This document shows positions 17,700 through 27,110 of a stretch of DNA of 49,848 nt, one piece after another. The position numbers were made by a program, and so were the translations under genes. The notes beneath the pieces are model-generated. The model did not search any database, was not told the DNA's origin, and worked only from the letters and a program-made list of their open reading frames with translations. Source of the stretch: a virus. The stretch covers positions 1-49,848 of the IMG/VR virus record IMGVR_UViG_3300030104_001410; one strand, given 5' to 3'. Positions within the stretch are counted from its first letter, which is position 1. Every line of letters begins with the position of its first letter.

Positions 17700-19831
17700 T
17701 GGCAAAAGAAATAGATTTAAGTGGCATAGCAGCCGGTGTAGGACAGGCTAATAGAGCAAGACAAAAGTATCTTAAAGATGCTTTTGAAGATGAAAGAAAC
17801 GAAAGATTAGGAGCTGCTTTTGTAAAACCTTTTGTAGAAGAAACTGTTATTGATGGTCCAGAAAGAAGGAGAAAAGAACGTCTTGAAATTCAAATGAGAG
17901 ACCCTAATCTTACAAAAAAAATAAATGATGCTAAAGCAGACTTAATTAAAACCCGTAGTGAAACTTTAAAAAGTACATTTGATAGAATTGAAAATAATCC
18001 AAATGGACTTGAAGCAGGAGCTAGAGTAATAGCAGAAGAGTTAATGGCTGACTCAGAAATAGGTAAAACATTTTTAGGAAGTGGTATATTTACCCCTAAT
18101 CATCCTAAATATACTTTTGTTTCAAACACTCTTATAAATCAAATGAAAAATCTTTATAAAGAAAGAATTGATAAACAAGCTGAACTTGTTTTAAAAACTC
18201 ATAATGAAATAAAAGATTCTGGAATTTTAAAAGACTATGATATAGGTAATGCTTATAAAATGTCTCAAGCTAATTATGATAAATTAAGTGCTGGAGTTAG
18301 TTTAGATGTAGAATCTTCTGACATATTTAGGCAAGGAGTTAATAAACTATTTGGTGATAATGATGCTGCTGACGTAGCAAATCTTTATAATCAAGCCAGT
18401 ATGATTCAAAATAAAATAGACAAATTTTATAATGAGTCTGAAAAGTTTGTTAACTTAAATAAAACTATTGTTAAAATAGATGATAAGTTAGAAACTTATT
18501 TAAGTTCTGTTAATAGTCTTAATGAAGAAGATTTTAATACATTTCGAAATGACGAATTAAATGCAATAAATAGCATTGGCACAGCTAACGAACAAGCAGA
18601 TTACAAACGTAATTTTACTACTCCAGCAGGTGTGTTAGCTCAATGGAATGAGGGTGATTTAATTGATAAAGAAAAAGGACTTTATACTGCTACTCCAACA
18701 AGACTTGAAGGTAGTAGAGAGTCTGTAAATCCTTTTGGTAAGCAAAGAATAGGACTTTTTGGTTTGGATGAGTTAGCTTTTGATATTTCCGCAGTAAGTG
18801 AAGAAAACATTACTTATCGTGAAAGAGCTATTGTTGATGGTAATTTAGTTGAAAAAGAAGTTTTTGGAGAAGCTCAAACTTTTAGAAAATATTTAGGTTT
18901 TATGGTAACTCGTCTTGCTGCTGGTTTAAAATTTGAAGCTGAAAGAAATAGAAACCCTCAAGGAAGCTCAGATTATGTAATTGATGCCTATAGACTTTTA
19001 GCTAAAAATGGTTATATAAGAATGAAAGATGCTACTAATATTGAAAAAGGTTTAATTCTTGTAAAACCTTTAAACAATAGCACTGTTATTTCAGGAAGTG
19101 AACAACTTTCTGCAGATGAAAGAAGTCAACTAGGAATTGATAATTTATATAACATGAGTGTAAATAGAACAATAAAAGATGCTAAAGAATCTGGTGGTGG
19201 AACTGATGAAGATATTGTTCCAAATATAATAGCTAATGCGGAAAAAGATTTAGAAGAAGAAATAGATAATACTCAAGATGTAGAAAAAAGAGAACAACTT
19301 TTTACAAGGTTAGATGATGTTAATAGTGCAAAACTTAGTGATAATGAAGCTCGTAGACTACTTCTTAAAGAACTAATTGCTCCAACTAAAACCAATCGAG
19401 GAAAACCTTATGTATATGATGAATCTGTAGGTTTAATATATAATTTTGGAGAGTTAACTAAAGAAGATGCCGAATCTATTTATAAACAACTTCTTATACA
19501 AAATGGAGTAGACTCAGACCCTGAAATAAGAGGCTTAATAGATGTAGCTAGATTTAAGGGTGATGATAATTCTAATTCAATAGATAGTCAAATGCTTAGA
19601 ATAGGTGATGTAGATAGACAGTCTGTTCCTTTTGCAGAGATTGGAAGTAACATATTAGAATTTAATGAAAGAATGCAAAGAAGTTCTGACTTTAAAAAAT
19701 TACAAGACTATGCTGAAGGAACTCGAACTTTTATTCAACCTAGACAACTTGAAAAATTGTTTACTAAGTACAACTTAGGACAAAATCCTACTCGAGAAAA
19801 AGTTCAAGAATTTTTAAAGGATAATAGCTAA
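17699..19831 (+). CDS. Large internal virion protein
   Basis: 710 residues, soluble and helical, with no clear enzymatic motif. It overlaps the previous stop by one base and precedes the 1529-residue protein by 1 nt, matching the T7-type order of core proteins (gp15 then gp16). By analogy it would be ejected and help form the DNA conduit across the periplasm. The analogy rests on order and size only. Confidence 0.65.
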   Translation: MAKEIDLSGIAAGVGQANRARQKYLKDAFEDERNERLGAAFVKPFVEETVIDGPERRRKERLEIQMRDPNLTKKINDAKADLIKTRSETLKSTFDRIENNPNGLEAGARVIAEELMADSEIGKTFLGSGIFTPNHPKYTFVSNTLINQMKNLYKERIDKQAELVLKTHNEIKDSGILKDYDIGNAYKMSQANYDKLSAGVSLDVESSDIFRQGVNKLFGDNDAADVANLYNQASMIQNKIDKFYNESEKFVNLNKTIVKIDDKLETYLSSVNSLNEEDFNTFRNDELNAINSIGTANEQADYKRNFTTPAGVLAQWNEGDLIDKEKGLYTATPTRLEGSRESVNPFGKQRIGLFGLDELAFDISAVSEENITYRERAIVDGNLVEKEVFGEAQTFRKYLGFMVTRLAAGLKFEAERNRNPQGSSDYVIDAYRLLAKNGYIRMKDATNIEKGLILVKPLNNSTVISGSEQLSADERSQLGIDNLYNMSVNRTIKDAKESGGGTDEDIVPNIIANAEKDLEEEIDNTQDVEKREQLFTRLDDVNSAKLSDNEARRLLLKELIAPTKTNRGKPYVYDESVGLIYNFGELTKEDAESIYKQLLIQNGVDSDPEIRGLIDVARFKGDDNSNSIDSQMLRIGDVDRQSVPFAEIGSNILEFNERMQRSSDFKKLQDYAEGTRTFIQPRQLEKLFTKYNLGQNPTREKVQEFLKDNS

Positions 19832-19832
19832 A

Positions 19833-22800
19833 ATGTCTTTATTCACTACAGAACCTTCTAGTTTAAATAGTAATAAAATTACTGAAGAAAAAGAAAAAGA
19901 ACCTATAAACTTACAAGATGAACCAATTAATCATCGTGGTGAAGGTAATTTTTTATTAACAGATGATAAATATAAAAATTTATTTACGACTGATTCTAAA
20001 ACTGACCCTGTACCTGTTAAGCAACAATCTTTTCAACCATTAGATTACAGAACTTTAAAACCTAATTATGGTGTTACAGACTTTGAAAATAATAAAGAAG
20101 TTATTAGAGATGCCGAAAAAGTTTTAGGTTACTTTGGTAGTAATGATGAGGTTGTTGAGTGGCTAAGAGATGCTGAGATAAGCACTACAAGTTTAGTTGC
20201 TAGAGCATTAAAATCAAGAAACGCACCAGAAGATGTTAAAAGTGCTTATGCTAGATTACAAAATAATTTTCGTAAAGCTAAATTAAAAAATCCTACCGAA
20301 TGGATTGGCTTACTCAAGAATGGTTTTGTTGATGTAATGGCAGACCCATTAACTCTTGTGTCTTTAATGGCTGCTCCTTTTACTGCAGGAGCTTCTACTG
20401 CTGCTACTAAAGCATTAAATTTAGCAATTAAACAAGGTCTTAAAAGATATAGTATGTCAGAAGCTACTAAGTTAGCTGCAAGACCAGCTATATTAACTGG
20501 AGCAGAAGGTGCTGCTTGGTCAGGCTTACATAACTATTATAATCAAGACTTAGATATTAATTTAGGACTAAGAAATAATCTTGATTTAAATGAATTAATA
20601 ACAGCTACTACTGCAGGGGGAGTTATTGGTGGTAGTTTAGGTTTTGTTTCGGGAGCATTAGATGGTCGTAGATATTTTAAAAAACAATACATCATGCATA
20701 ATCCTGATGCACAAATTAAAATTGCCGACTCTAAAACTAGAAAGCAAGTAGTAGAAACAGAACAAGCTTATGATGCAATCTTACCTACACAAAGAAGTCC
20801 TAGAGTACTGGTAGAAAGAGCTATTGGAAAATTTGTTGGTAAAGCTACTACTCCTTTATTAACTACTGCTAAGTCTTCTAAAACTTTAGACTACTTTTTA
20901 AAAATGTTGCGTTACGATTATGGTCGTACAACTTTTGGTTCTGGATTTAAAGAAAAAACAGATGAAGCAGCTTTGTCTTTATCTGAAGGTATAGGTTTAG
21001 GTTTTGGTAAAAGACATTATCCTTTAGAACAAATCTTTAATAAACTAGGCAGAACTTCTAGATTTAAAAACTTTTTTCAAGCAAGAATTACTGAACAAGA
21101 CAATGCAGCTTTACTTAAACTATTACAAACTAGAGGAACAGCTAAACAGTATAAATATAAAGAAGAAGTTTTAGATATTTCTGACGAAGTAAAAGAAGCT
21201 TACAAAGGTGTAAAAAAATTATTAGATGATACTTTTGATGAAGGTGTTGATGCAGGTATTTTTAGAAAACCAAACAAAGTTCAAAATTATTTTCCAAGAA
21301 TATTTTCTTTTGGTTTATTACAAGCAAATAAGGACCAATTTAAAGATTTATTAAAAACGTATGGTTATGCTACTCCTGTAAATACAAAACCTAAAAAATT
21401 TCAAAAATATTATAATAAATTAGAACTAGATAAAAAAGAAGGTGAAAGAACTATTGAGTTAGGTATTCCTGCCGATGCTAAAACTATTGACCAAGAAACT
21501 TTTGGACTGCGAGAAAAATATGGTGTAGATACTTTTGAGGACTTAGCTATATTAAGAGGAGCTGACGAAGCTAATGTAGCTGAAAAAGCTATTGATTTAA
21601 AAGCAGATGCTATTGTCGAAAATATGTTGGCAATGCGACATACTCCATTTGAATTTAGACCTACTGGAAGTGTTGGTGCTGGAAAAGGTTACATGCAACA
21701 TCGAGTGTTTACTAAAATACCTGATGATGAATTAGCAGACTTTTTAGAAACAGATGTTACTGATGTTTTAACAGATTATTTTACCAGCACAACTCAAACT
21801 ATAGAAAGAACTAAAAGATTTGGTTTGACTACTGGCGACTTTGAAGAAAATATTGTTCAAAAAATAAAACAAGAACTAAACGATAATGTACCGACAAACT
21901 TAACAACCGAACAAAAAATACAATACAGTGAAGATATAGAAGCTGTTCTACAAAAAGTTAGAGATTTACATGGTAAAAGCACAGGATTAGATGTTGATAG
22001 ACCTACTACTTTAGGTGGTGGTAAATTACAAGAAATTTCTGAATGGGGTAGATTAAGTCAGCAAATGGCTCACTTACCTTTAGCAGTTATTTCAAGTGTA
22101 ACAGAACCTATTATTATGTTATCAAGAGTAGGTATTACAGATGTTCCTGCAGCTACAGCAGAAATAGGAAAGTCTCTAGTCAAGGGTATACAAAAAACTG
22201 TAGACAGAACTATACAAGGAGCAAGGTCTTTGAGTGGTAAAAAAGTTACCTTTAAAGACTTAGATGACGACTACTGGAAAGAGTTATATGAAGTAGGTTT
22301 AGCATTAGAATCTGCAACACTTGATGGTTTTGATAGACTTGCAAGTGGCGATGCTTTAACTGGTAAAAGAGCTAAAGGTTTTCAGAATATGTTCTTTAAA
22401 ATGAACTTTCTTACTCAATGGACACAATCAGTTCAAGCAGCTTCTTTTGTAACAGGGCAAAAAATTATCAGAAGAAATGCTCAGAAGCTTTATGAAGATT
22501 CTATAGGAGCAACAACTTTATCTACTGGTAATTTTAGAAACGCTGGAGTAAATCAAAAAGACTATTTAACAGGACAGCTAAACGAATTAGGTATTGACGA
22601 ACAAGATGCAATTAATTGGTATCGTCAATCTTTAAATGAAAACAAAGAATTTGATGTAAATTTATCTCAGCAATTAGATTTTTATTCTGAGAAATATTTA
22701 CCCGGAGCAGGAAGATTTGTTAATGAAGTAATTCTTAACCCATCAGTAGCAGCAGCAAATAAACCATTAATGTTTAGTAGCCCTGCAGGTAAGTTATTAT

Positions 22801-24422
22801 TTCAATTTGCTGGTTATCCGACTGCATTTAATAACATTGTAATGAAAAGGTTTGTAAATGAAAGTTTTAAATATCCGATGTCTGCTTCTCCTAAAGTACT
22901 AGGGGCTACTTTAGCTATGACTTCAGTAGCCGTATTAGGTAATTATTTAAGAAGTGAAGGTACTTCTTTTGTGGACTATCAAACTGGTAGACCAAAAACA
23001 GAGGGTGAAATAATAGGAGATGCTTGGGCAAGGTGGGGAGGTTTTGCTTTCTTTGATTATGGTAGAAGAATAAATCAAAATTTTAAATATGGTTCAGGAA
23101 CTATTGGCTCAATAGCTAAAGGAGTAACTGGTCCTTTACCTGCAGATATAGTAGATACAATTTTATATAGAAAGGGTCTTTTTTCTTTAGGTGCTTCTAA
23201 CTTTCCGGGGTATGGAGCTTTAGGTTTAGTTGATAAAGATATACAAAAAAATGCAAGAAAAGCAGGAAGAGATTTAGATAATAAATTAGCAGAATTTATG
23301 TTTGGTGAAAAAAAATCTTCATCCTCTAATAGAAGAGTAAGATATAGAACTGGAGGACCTTCAGTTAATGTTCCTAATGCTCCTGCTAGACCAGAAGAAA
23401 GAGTAAATAAAAATACTGGTGTACCTTATGATTTAGAAGCTGGACCAACTGCACAGCCTGAGAAAGATAGAAAAGGTTTTAGTGAAGAAGGTAAGTTACT
23501 AGCAACACTAGAAAGAAGACAGAAGAAATTTCCGGGAGGAGCAGCTATAGCTAAAGCTCTAACTAGCACAATTAAGGGTAGTAAAGCTGGTAAAAATTTA
23601 AGAAAAAATTATTTAAATCCTGAATATTTAGATACTTTAAAACCTAAAAAATCTAATGTTGACTCAGAGTTTAATGTATCAGCTAGAGATACTTACAATT
23701 TACTAACTGATGGAAAGATAACTATTAAACAAGCAGAAGATTATTTAAAAGATTATGGTTATAGAAAACAAACAATTAAAAAAATAATAAGAAGTTTTAA
23801 AGAAATTGACTTAAATTTAGGAGATGACTTTGTTACTTTTAGTGAGCAACCTAGAATGAAAAAATTTCCGGGTGGAAACGCAAATTCTTTTAACGAAGAA
23901 AGGTTTTTAAAACATTTACAAGATAGAGAAGGAACTTCTGATTACATTTATTTAGATACATTAGATAAACCTACTGGTGGAACTGGGCATTTACTTTTAA
24001 AAGATGAATTAAAAAATTATGATATTGCAGAATATAAAACTTTTAACATACCTAATATCGGAAAAAGAAAAGTAGCTTTTGATAGTTCAGGTAATCCTAT
24101 AAAATTAGATAATACTACAAAGACTAAATGGTTAAAAGAAGATAGTAACAGAGCTATAGAAGCTGCTAGAAAACAAGCTAATGATTTTAATGTATCTAGC
24201 GGTGAATTTATTGAAGCATTAGGTTCTGTAAATTTTCAACTAGGAACTAATTGGACAAGAAAATTTCCTAGTGCTGTACAAGCATTAAAAGATAAAGATT
24301 ATGAAGAAGCTATAAAACAGATTCAATCAGGAAGAAGTCCGGAAAGTGTTTCAGACTGGAAAAAACAAACTCCTGTTAGAGTTGAAGATTTTAGAAAAGC
24401 TATTAAAAAATTAATTAAATGA
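19833..24422 (+). CDS. Giant internal virion protein with C-terminal T4-lysozyme-like domain
   Basis: 1529 residues. The body is long and helical with a hydrophobic Ala/Gly segment around 165-195, as in ejected core proteins. The last ~170 residues align by eye with T4-type lysozyme (GH24): REG (catalytic Glu near 1366), YLDTL (Asp near 1375), TGGTGHLL (Thr near 1381), then SVNFQLG and SDWKKQTPVR in the same order. It would cut peptidoglycan locally during DNA entry. In T7 the muralytic domain is at the N-terminus of gp16 and is a transglycosylase, so both the placement and the fold differ here. Motif MKKFPGG occurs just before the domain. Confidence 0.82.
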   Translation: MSLFTTEPSSLNSNKITEEKEKEPINLQDEPINHRGEGNFLLTDDKYKNLFTTDSKTDPVPVKQQSFQPLDYRTLKPNYGVTDFENNKEVIRDAEKVLGYFGSNDEVVEWLRDAEISTTSLVARALKSRNAPEDVKSAYARLQNNFRKAKLKNPTEWIGLLKNGFVDVMADPLTLVSLMAAPFTAGASTAATKALNLAIKQGLKRYSMSEATKLAARPAILTGAEGAAWSGLHNYYNQDLDINLGLRNNLDLNELITATTAGGVIGGSLGFVSGALDGRRYFKKQYIMHNPDAQIKIADSKTRKQVVETEQAYDAILPTQRSPRVLVERAIGKFVGKATTPLLTTAKSSKTLDYFLKMLRYDYGRTTFGSGFKEKTDEAALSLSEGIGLGFGKRHYPLEQIFNKLGRTSRFKNFFQARITEQDNAALLKLLQTRGTAKQYKYKEEVLDISDEVKEAYKGVKKLLDDTFDEGVDAGIFRKPNKVQNYFPRIFSFGLLQANKDQFKDLLKTYGYATPVNTKPKKFQKYYNKLELDKKEGERTIELGIPADAKTIDQETFGLREKYGVDTFEDLAILRGADEANVAEKAIDLKADAIVENMLAMRHTPFEFRPTGSVGAGKGYMQHRVFTKIPDDELADFLETDVTDVLTDYFTSTTQTIERTKRFGLTTGDFEENIVQKIKQELNDNVPTNLTTEQKIQYSEDIEAVLQKVRDLHGKSTGLDVDRPTTLGGGKLQEISEWGRLSQQMAHLPLAVISSVTEPIIMLSRVGITDVPAATAEIGKSLVKGIQKTVDRTIQGARSLSGKKVTFKDLDDDYWKELYEVGLALESATLDGFDRLASGDALTGKRAKGFQNMFFKMNFLTQWTQSVQAASFVTGQKIIRRNAQKLYEDSIGATTLSTGNFRNAGVNQKDYLTGQLNELGIDEQDAINWYRQSLNENKEFDVNLSQQLDFYSEKYLPGAGRFVNEVILNPSVAAANKPLMFSSPAGKLLFQFAGYPTAFNNIVMKRFVNESFKYPMSASPKVLGATLAMTSVAVLGNYLRSEGTSFVDYQTGRPKTEGEIIGDAWARWGGFAFFDYGRRINQNFKYGSGTIGSIAKGVTGPLPADIVDTILYRKGLFSLGASNFPGYGALGLVDKDIQKNARKAGRDLDNKLAEFMFGEKKSSSSNRRVRYRTGGPSVNVPNAPARPEERVNKNTGVPYDLEAGPTAQPEKDRKGFSEEGKLLATLERRQKKFPGGAAIAKALTSTIKGSKAGKNLRKNYLNPEYLDTLKPKKSNVDSEFNVSARDTYNLLTDGKITIKQAEDYLKDYGYRKQTIKKIIRSFKEIDLNLGDDFVTFSEQPRMKKFPGGNANSFNEERFLKHLQDREGTSDYIYLDTLDKPTGGTGHLLLKDELKNYDIAEYKTFNIPNIGKRKVAFDSSGNPIKLDNTTKTKWLKEDSNRAIEAARKQANDFNVSSGEFIEALGSVNFQLGTNWTRKFPSAVQALKDKDYEEAIKQIQSGRSPESVSDWKKQTPVRVEDFRKAIKKLIK

Positions 24423-24667
24423 TACTATACAGAGAAAAAGACTTAGACGAAGCTTACAAGATAGATTGTAAAGCTCGTACTCGTAATGACATGCCTTGGA
24501 TAAAGCGAGAAGATTTTAGAAAGATATACGAAGACTTAATGGATTTGTATATGATACAACTAAGTCCTAGACAGCTCTTAGAAGTTGAAGAGATTCCTGA
24601 AGTATTACTAGACTCATTAAAAGGAATACTAAATAAAAGCTTACATTTTGACCCAGAGAAAAAATAA
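24419..24667 (+). CDS. Small acidic hypothetical protein
   Basis: 82 residues, overlapping the previous stop by 4 nt (ATGA) and the next start by one base. Helical, with LSPRQLLEVEEIPEVLLDSL near the end. Its place between the internal lysozyme-bearing protein and the membrane genes suggests a lysis or morphogenesis accessory. No family recognised. Confidence 0.6.
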   Translation: MILYREKDLDEAYKIDCKARTRNDMPWIKREDFRKIYEDLMDLYMIQLSPRQLLEVEEIPEVLLDSLKGILNKSLHFDPEKK

Positions 24668-25101
24668 TGGGTTTTCCGTTTGAAATAATTACCATGCTTG
24701 GTTCTACTGTACTTAGTGGAGTTATGAGTATTTGGGCAGAAAGTAGAAAAGCAAAAGCAGAAGAACAAAAGCTACTTATCTCTAGAGGCGAGTTTGAAAT
24801 GAAAGCCGTAGCTGCTGCTCGTAACGTAGACAATGTAGGCTTTCAATGGACTAGAAGAATTATCGCACTAACTGCTATCTTTGCGATTGTAGTGTTGCCA
24901 AAGTTAGTTGCAGTTTTTGCTCCAGATATTTTAGTAACTGTAGGTTACACTCAATTTAAACCCGGATTTTTATTCTTTACTAAAGATGTAGAGATATTTA
25001 AATGGATAACATTTGAGGGCTTAGTAATAACTCAATTAGATACAAACTTAGTATCAGCTATTATCGGTATGTATTTTGGTGGTAGCTTAGTAAAGCGATG
25101 A
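24667..25101 (+). CDS. Probable holin (multi-span membrane protein)
   Basis: 144 residues with an N-terminal hydrophobic stretch (about 5-22), a charged helix (SRKAKAEEQKLL), a strong membrane span (about 64-86, RIIALTAIFAIVVLPKLVAVF) and a weaker C-terminal one ending GMYFGGSLVKR. The three-span layout and late position match phage holin-type proteins common in marine podoviruses. No free endolysin gene was seen nearby. Holin role is inference. Confidence 0.6.
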   Translation: MGFPFEIITMLGSTVLSGVMSIWAESRKAKAEEQKLLISRGEFEMKAVAAARNVDNVGFQWTRRIIALTAIFAIVVLPKLVAVFAPDILVTVGYTQFKPGFLFFTKDVEIFKWITFEGLVITQLDTNLVSAIIGMYFGGSLVKR

Positions 25102-25385
25102 AAGGATTAGACTATATAGGCATAATAGAAACAGTAGGAATACCAATGGTAGGTGCTATCGGCATGGGGTATTTAGTATGGCTAGTAGTAAAGTTTTTGA
25201 TGGCTGATATTCATAAGAAATTAGATACTCAGCATCAAATGATTGTTGCCTTGATAGATAGAATCAGGCAAATGGATAATGATATGATTCGGATTGATGC
25301 CATGTGTAGAGCTGCAATGGGTCTAGACCCTGACGTTAGCCGAATAGCCAGAGCAGACGGTCAGAAGGACCAACGCAAAGACTAA
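25098..25385 (+). CDS. Single-span membrane protein, lysis-cluster type
   Basis: 95 residues with one membrane segment (about 13-33, GIPMVGAIGMGYLVWLVVKFL) followed by a helical charged domain (DTQHQMIVALIDRIRQMDNDM) and a hydrophilic tail. Overlaps the preceding stop by 4 nt. Could be a spanin-like or holin-partner protein. I see no lipobox. Confidence 0.55.
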   Translation: MKGLDYIGIIETVGIPMVGAIGMGYLVWLVVKFLMADIHKKLDTQHQMIVALIDRIRQMDNDMIRIDAMCRAAMGLDPDVSRIARADGQKDQRKD

Positions 25386-25406
25386 CCATAAAAACTTTAT
25401 CAGGTG

Positions 25407-25427
25407 CTGAATAGCTTGTCTATTCGG
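25407..25427 (+). other. Hairpin at the end of the late block
   Basis: CTGAATAG pairs with CTATTCGG (one U.G pair) around a 5-nt loop. No T-run follows, so this is not a classical terminator. It may protect the 3' end of late mRNA or slow transcription ahead of the convergent early genes. Confidence 0.4.
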
Positions 25428-25459
25428 TAGAATTAACTATTTCCTAAAGGAGGAAAAAC

Positions 25460-25543
25460 ATGAGAACAGACGAAACTGTATGCGTATTGTGCATAATGTT
25501 TTGGGTTGGACTAGCTATGTTTTATGCTAGTGTAACTATTTAA
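25460..25543 (+). CDS. Tiny membrane peptide
   Basis: 27 residues (MRTDETVCVLCIMFWVGLAM, then FYASVTI), nearly all one membrane span, with an ideal AAAGGAGG 6 nt before the ATG. It ends overlapping the convergent minus-strand gene by 4 nt. The unusually strong ribosome site argues for real expression; a lysis regulator or superinfection function is possible but unproven. Confidence 0.6.
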   Translation: MRTDETVCVLCIMFWVGLAMFYASVTI

Positions 25544-25773
25544 TCACTATTTTGAACACGGGCATTTAAATATGATTCAATATAACTATGTATTGCATCA
25601 AGTTTAACTGTAGCTTCCCTAATTATAATCCTAAGATTTTCATAGTCTTGTGGAGCTAGGTGTTTTTTAAGTTTCGTTATATCAACTTTAGTTCTTTCTG
25701 TAACTAAGTTGCCACTTTTATCATACAATAATCTATAAGCTAAAAGTTGTGCTTCATTTCGTTTCGTTTTCAT
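25540..25773 (-). CDS. Small hypothetical protein downstream of nrdB
   Basis: 77 residues, last gene of the minus-strand block, overlapping the end of nrdB by 20 nt. Helical, Lys/Leu-rich (VDITKLKKHLAPQDYENLRI). No family recognised. It meets the plus-strand late block tail to tail with no terminator visible between them. Confidence 0.65.
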   Translation of the reverse strand: MKTKRNEAQLLAYRLLYDKSGNLVTERTKVDITKLKKHLAPQDYENLRIIIREATVKLDAIHSYIESYLNARVQNSD

Positions 25774-26746
25774 TGTTAAATCCTGTAAAGGTTAATTGTC
25801 CATAATCACCTCTCAGTCCGGCTTTTTGATATGAGGTAGCTCTACCTTCAAAAAAGTTTTGATGCTCTACTCCCAACACATCATCTAACCAACCTAAAGG
25901 ATTATCTTTCTGGTTAAAGTTAGGTTTAAGTCCTAACTGTAATAACCTTCTATCAGCAATGTATTTGTTGTACGCATACATTTCTTCTTTAGTTAATCCT
26001 TCTATATCTCCCATTTCAAATACTAAGTCCAAGAACTTTTCTTCTAGTTTTACCATCTCTCTACATATCTGATAGATTTCTTTTTTAAAGTCATCTGTCC
26101 AGATTTCTAGATTTTCTTTGATAAATTCTCTAAATAATTTAGTCATTGCTTCTACATGTAAGCTTTCATCTTTAATAGAATAAGCCACAATCTGACACAT
26201 GCCTTTCATCTTTCCAAATCTTTGAAAGTTCATCAGTATAGCGAAGCTACTGAATAGCTGTAAGCCTTCCGTAAAGGCTGAATAAACGGCTAAAGCTTTG
26301 GCGATAGTCTTTTTATCAGACTTAATAGTTTTAAGGTCTGTAATGTACTCATGCTTGTTAGACATTTCTTCGTATTCGGCAAAAGCTTTATACTCCATTT
26401 CAGGCATACCAACAGTATCTAATAGTAAACTGTAGGCATGTTGATGAATTGCTTCCATGTTACCAAAGGACAACATCATCATTCTAGCTTCTGGAAGTTT
26501 GAAAAGTTGCATATACTTTTCTACATATCCTGAAGCAACATCTACATCTGATTGAGTAAACAATCTGAATATCTGAACTAAAAGATTCTTTTCTGAATCA
26601 GTTAATCTTTCATTCCAATCTTTTACATCGGTATGTAGTGGTACTGACATTGGATGCCAGTGCATTCTGTTTTGTAAATCGTAATACTCAAACATCCAAC
26701 CGTAGTCAAAAGGTTTGTAGTAATCTCTAGTTTTTAATAGACTCAT
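25754..26746 (-). CDS. nrdB: Ribonucleotide reductase class Ia beta subunit
   Basis: 330 residues. Diiron ligands and radical tyrosine are visible: an Asp in QSDVDVAS (about 67-69), E98, H101 and Y105 in MEAIHQHAYSLLLD, an Glu in TEGLQLFSSF, and the second ExxH in IKDESLHVEAM. The tyrosine sits four residues after the first His as in E. coli NrdB, so a standard Tyr-radical class Ia enzyme is expected. With NrdA it reduces ribonucleotides to supply dNTPs for phage replication. The C-terminal tail that docks on NrdA ends in NNENETK. Confidence 0.95.
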   Translation of the reverse strand: MSLLKTRDYYKPFDYGWMFEYYDLQNRMHWHPMSVPLHTDVKDWNERLTDSEKNLLVQIFRLFTQSDVDVASGYVEKYMQLFKLPEARMMMLSFGNMEAIHQHAYSLLLDTVGMPEMEYKAFAEYEEMSNKHEYITDLKTIKSDKKTIAKALAVYSAFTEGLQLFSSFAILMNFQRFGKMKGMCQIVAYSIKDESLHVEAMTKLFREFIKENLEIWTDDFKKEIYQICREMVKLEEKFLDLVFEMGDIEGLTKEEMYAYNKYIADRRLLQLGLKPNFNQKDNPLGWLDDVLGVEHQNFFEGRATSYQKAGLRGDYGQLTFTGFNNENETK

Positions 26747-26955
26747 TAAAATTCCTCCTGTATTATTTTTAATTTTTCAGAAGCACTAGCATATTTTTTT
26801 ACAAGTTCATCCATAGATTTAACCACATTAGGATGGTCTGCTACGGCTACTTTATGCTCAAAAAATATTTCGAGATTAGCTTTAGCTTCTGCTTTTTCTG
26901 CTTTGTATTTTGTTTCTAGAGCTTTATACAATAGTGCTCCTGAATATTTAGTCAT
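26746..26955 (-). CDS. Small helical protein between nrdA and nrdB
   Basis: 69 residues, almost all helix (YKALETKYKAEKAEAKANLE). Overlaps the zinc-ribbon gene by 8 nt and the nrdB start by one base, so it is translationally coupled within the nrd cluster. Family not recognised; could be an accessory of dNTP metabolism by position only. Confidence 0.65.
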   Translation of the reverse strand: MTKYSGALLYKALETKYKAEKAEAKANLEIFFEHKVAVADHPNVVKSMDELVKKYASASEKLKIIQEEF

Positions 26956-27109
26956 AATAATTTTCTCCTCTAGGTAAATAAACTAAAACAAAAGTTCTAC
27001 AATTTGGACAACTTAAATTTGTTTCCATAATGTACTCTTCGTTTTCATCTTTTTCAATATCGTGGTCTCCACCCCAAATTAATTCTGTACTACAGTGCCA
27101 ACATTTCAT
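26948..27109 (-). CDS. Zinc-ribbon small protein in the nrd cluster
   Basis: 53 residues from the ATG at 27109, 1 nt after the nrdA stop, with GAGGG upstream. CWHC and CPNC pairs (starting about residues 3 and 36) form a four-cysteine zinc site. An upstream in-frame start would run into nrdA and lacks a better ribosome site. Similar short CxxC-CxxC proteins accompany phage nrd genes; a glutaredoxin is excluded because no thioredoxin-like fold length is present. Confidence 0.7.
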   Translation of the reverse strand: MKCWHCSTELIWGGDHDIEKDENEEYIMETNLSCPNCRTFVLVYLPRGENYYD

Positions 27110-27110
27110 A

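Noticed and set aside
25385-25460. Classical terminator between the late and early blocks
   Set aside because: A hairpin exists at 25407-25427 but has no T-run.
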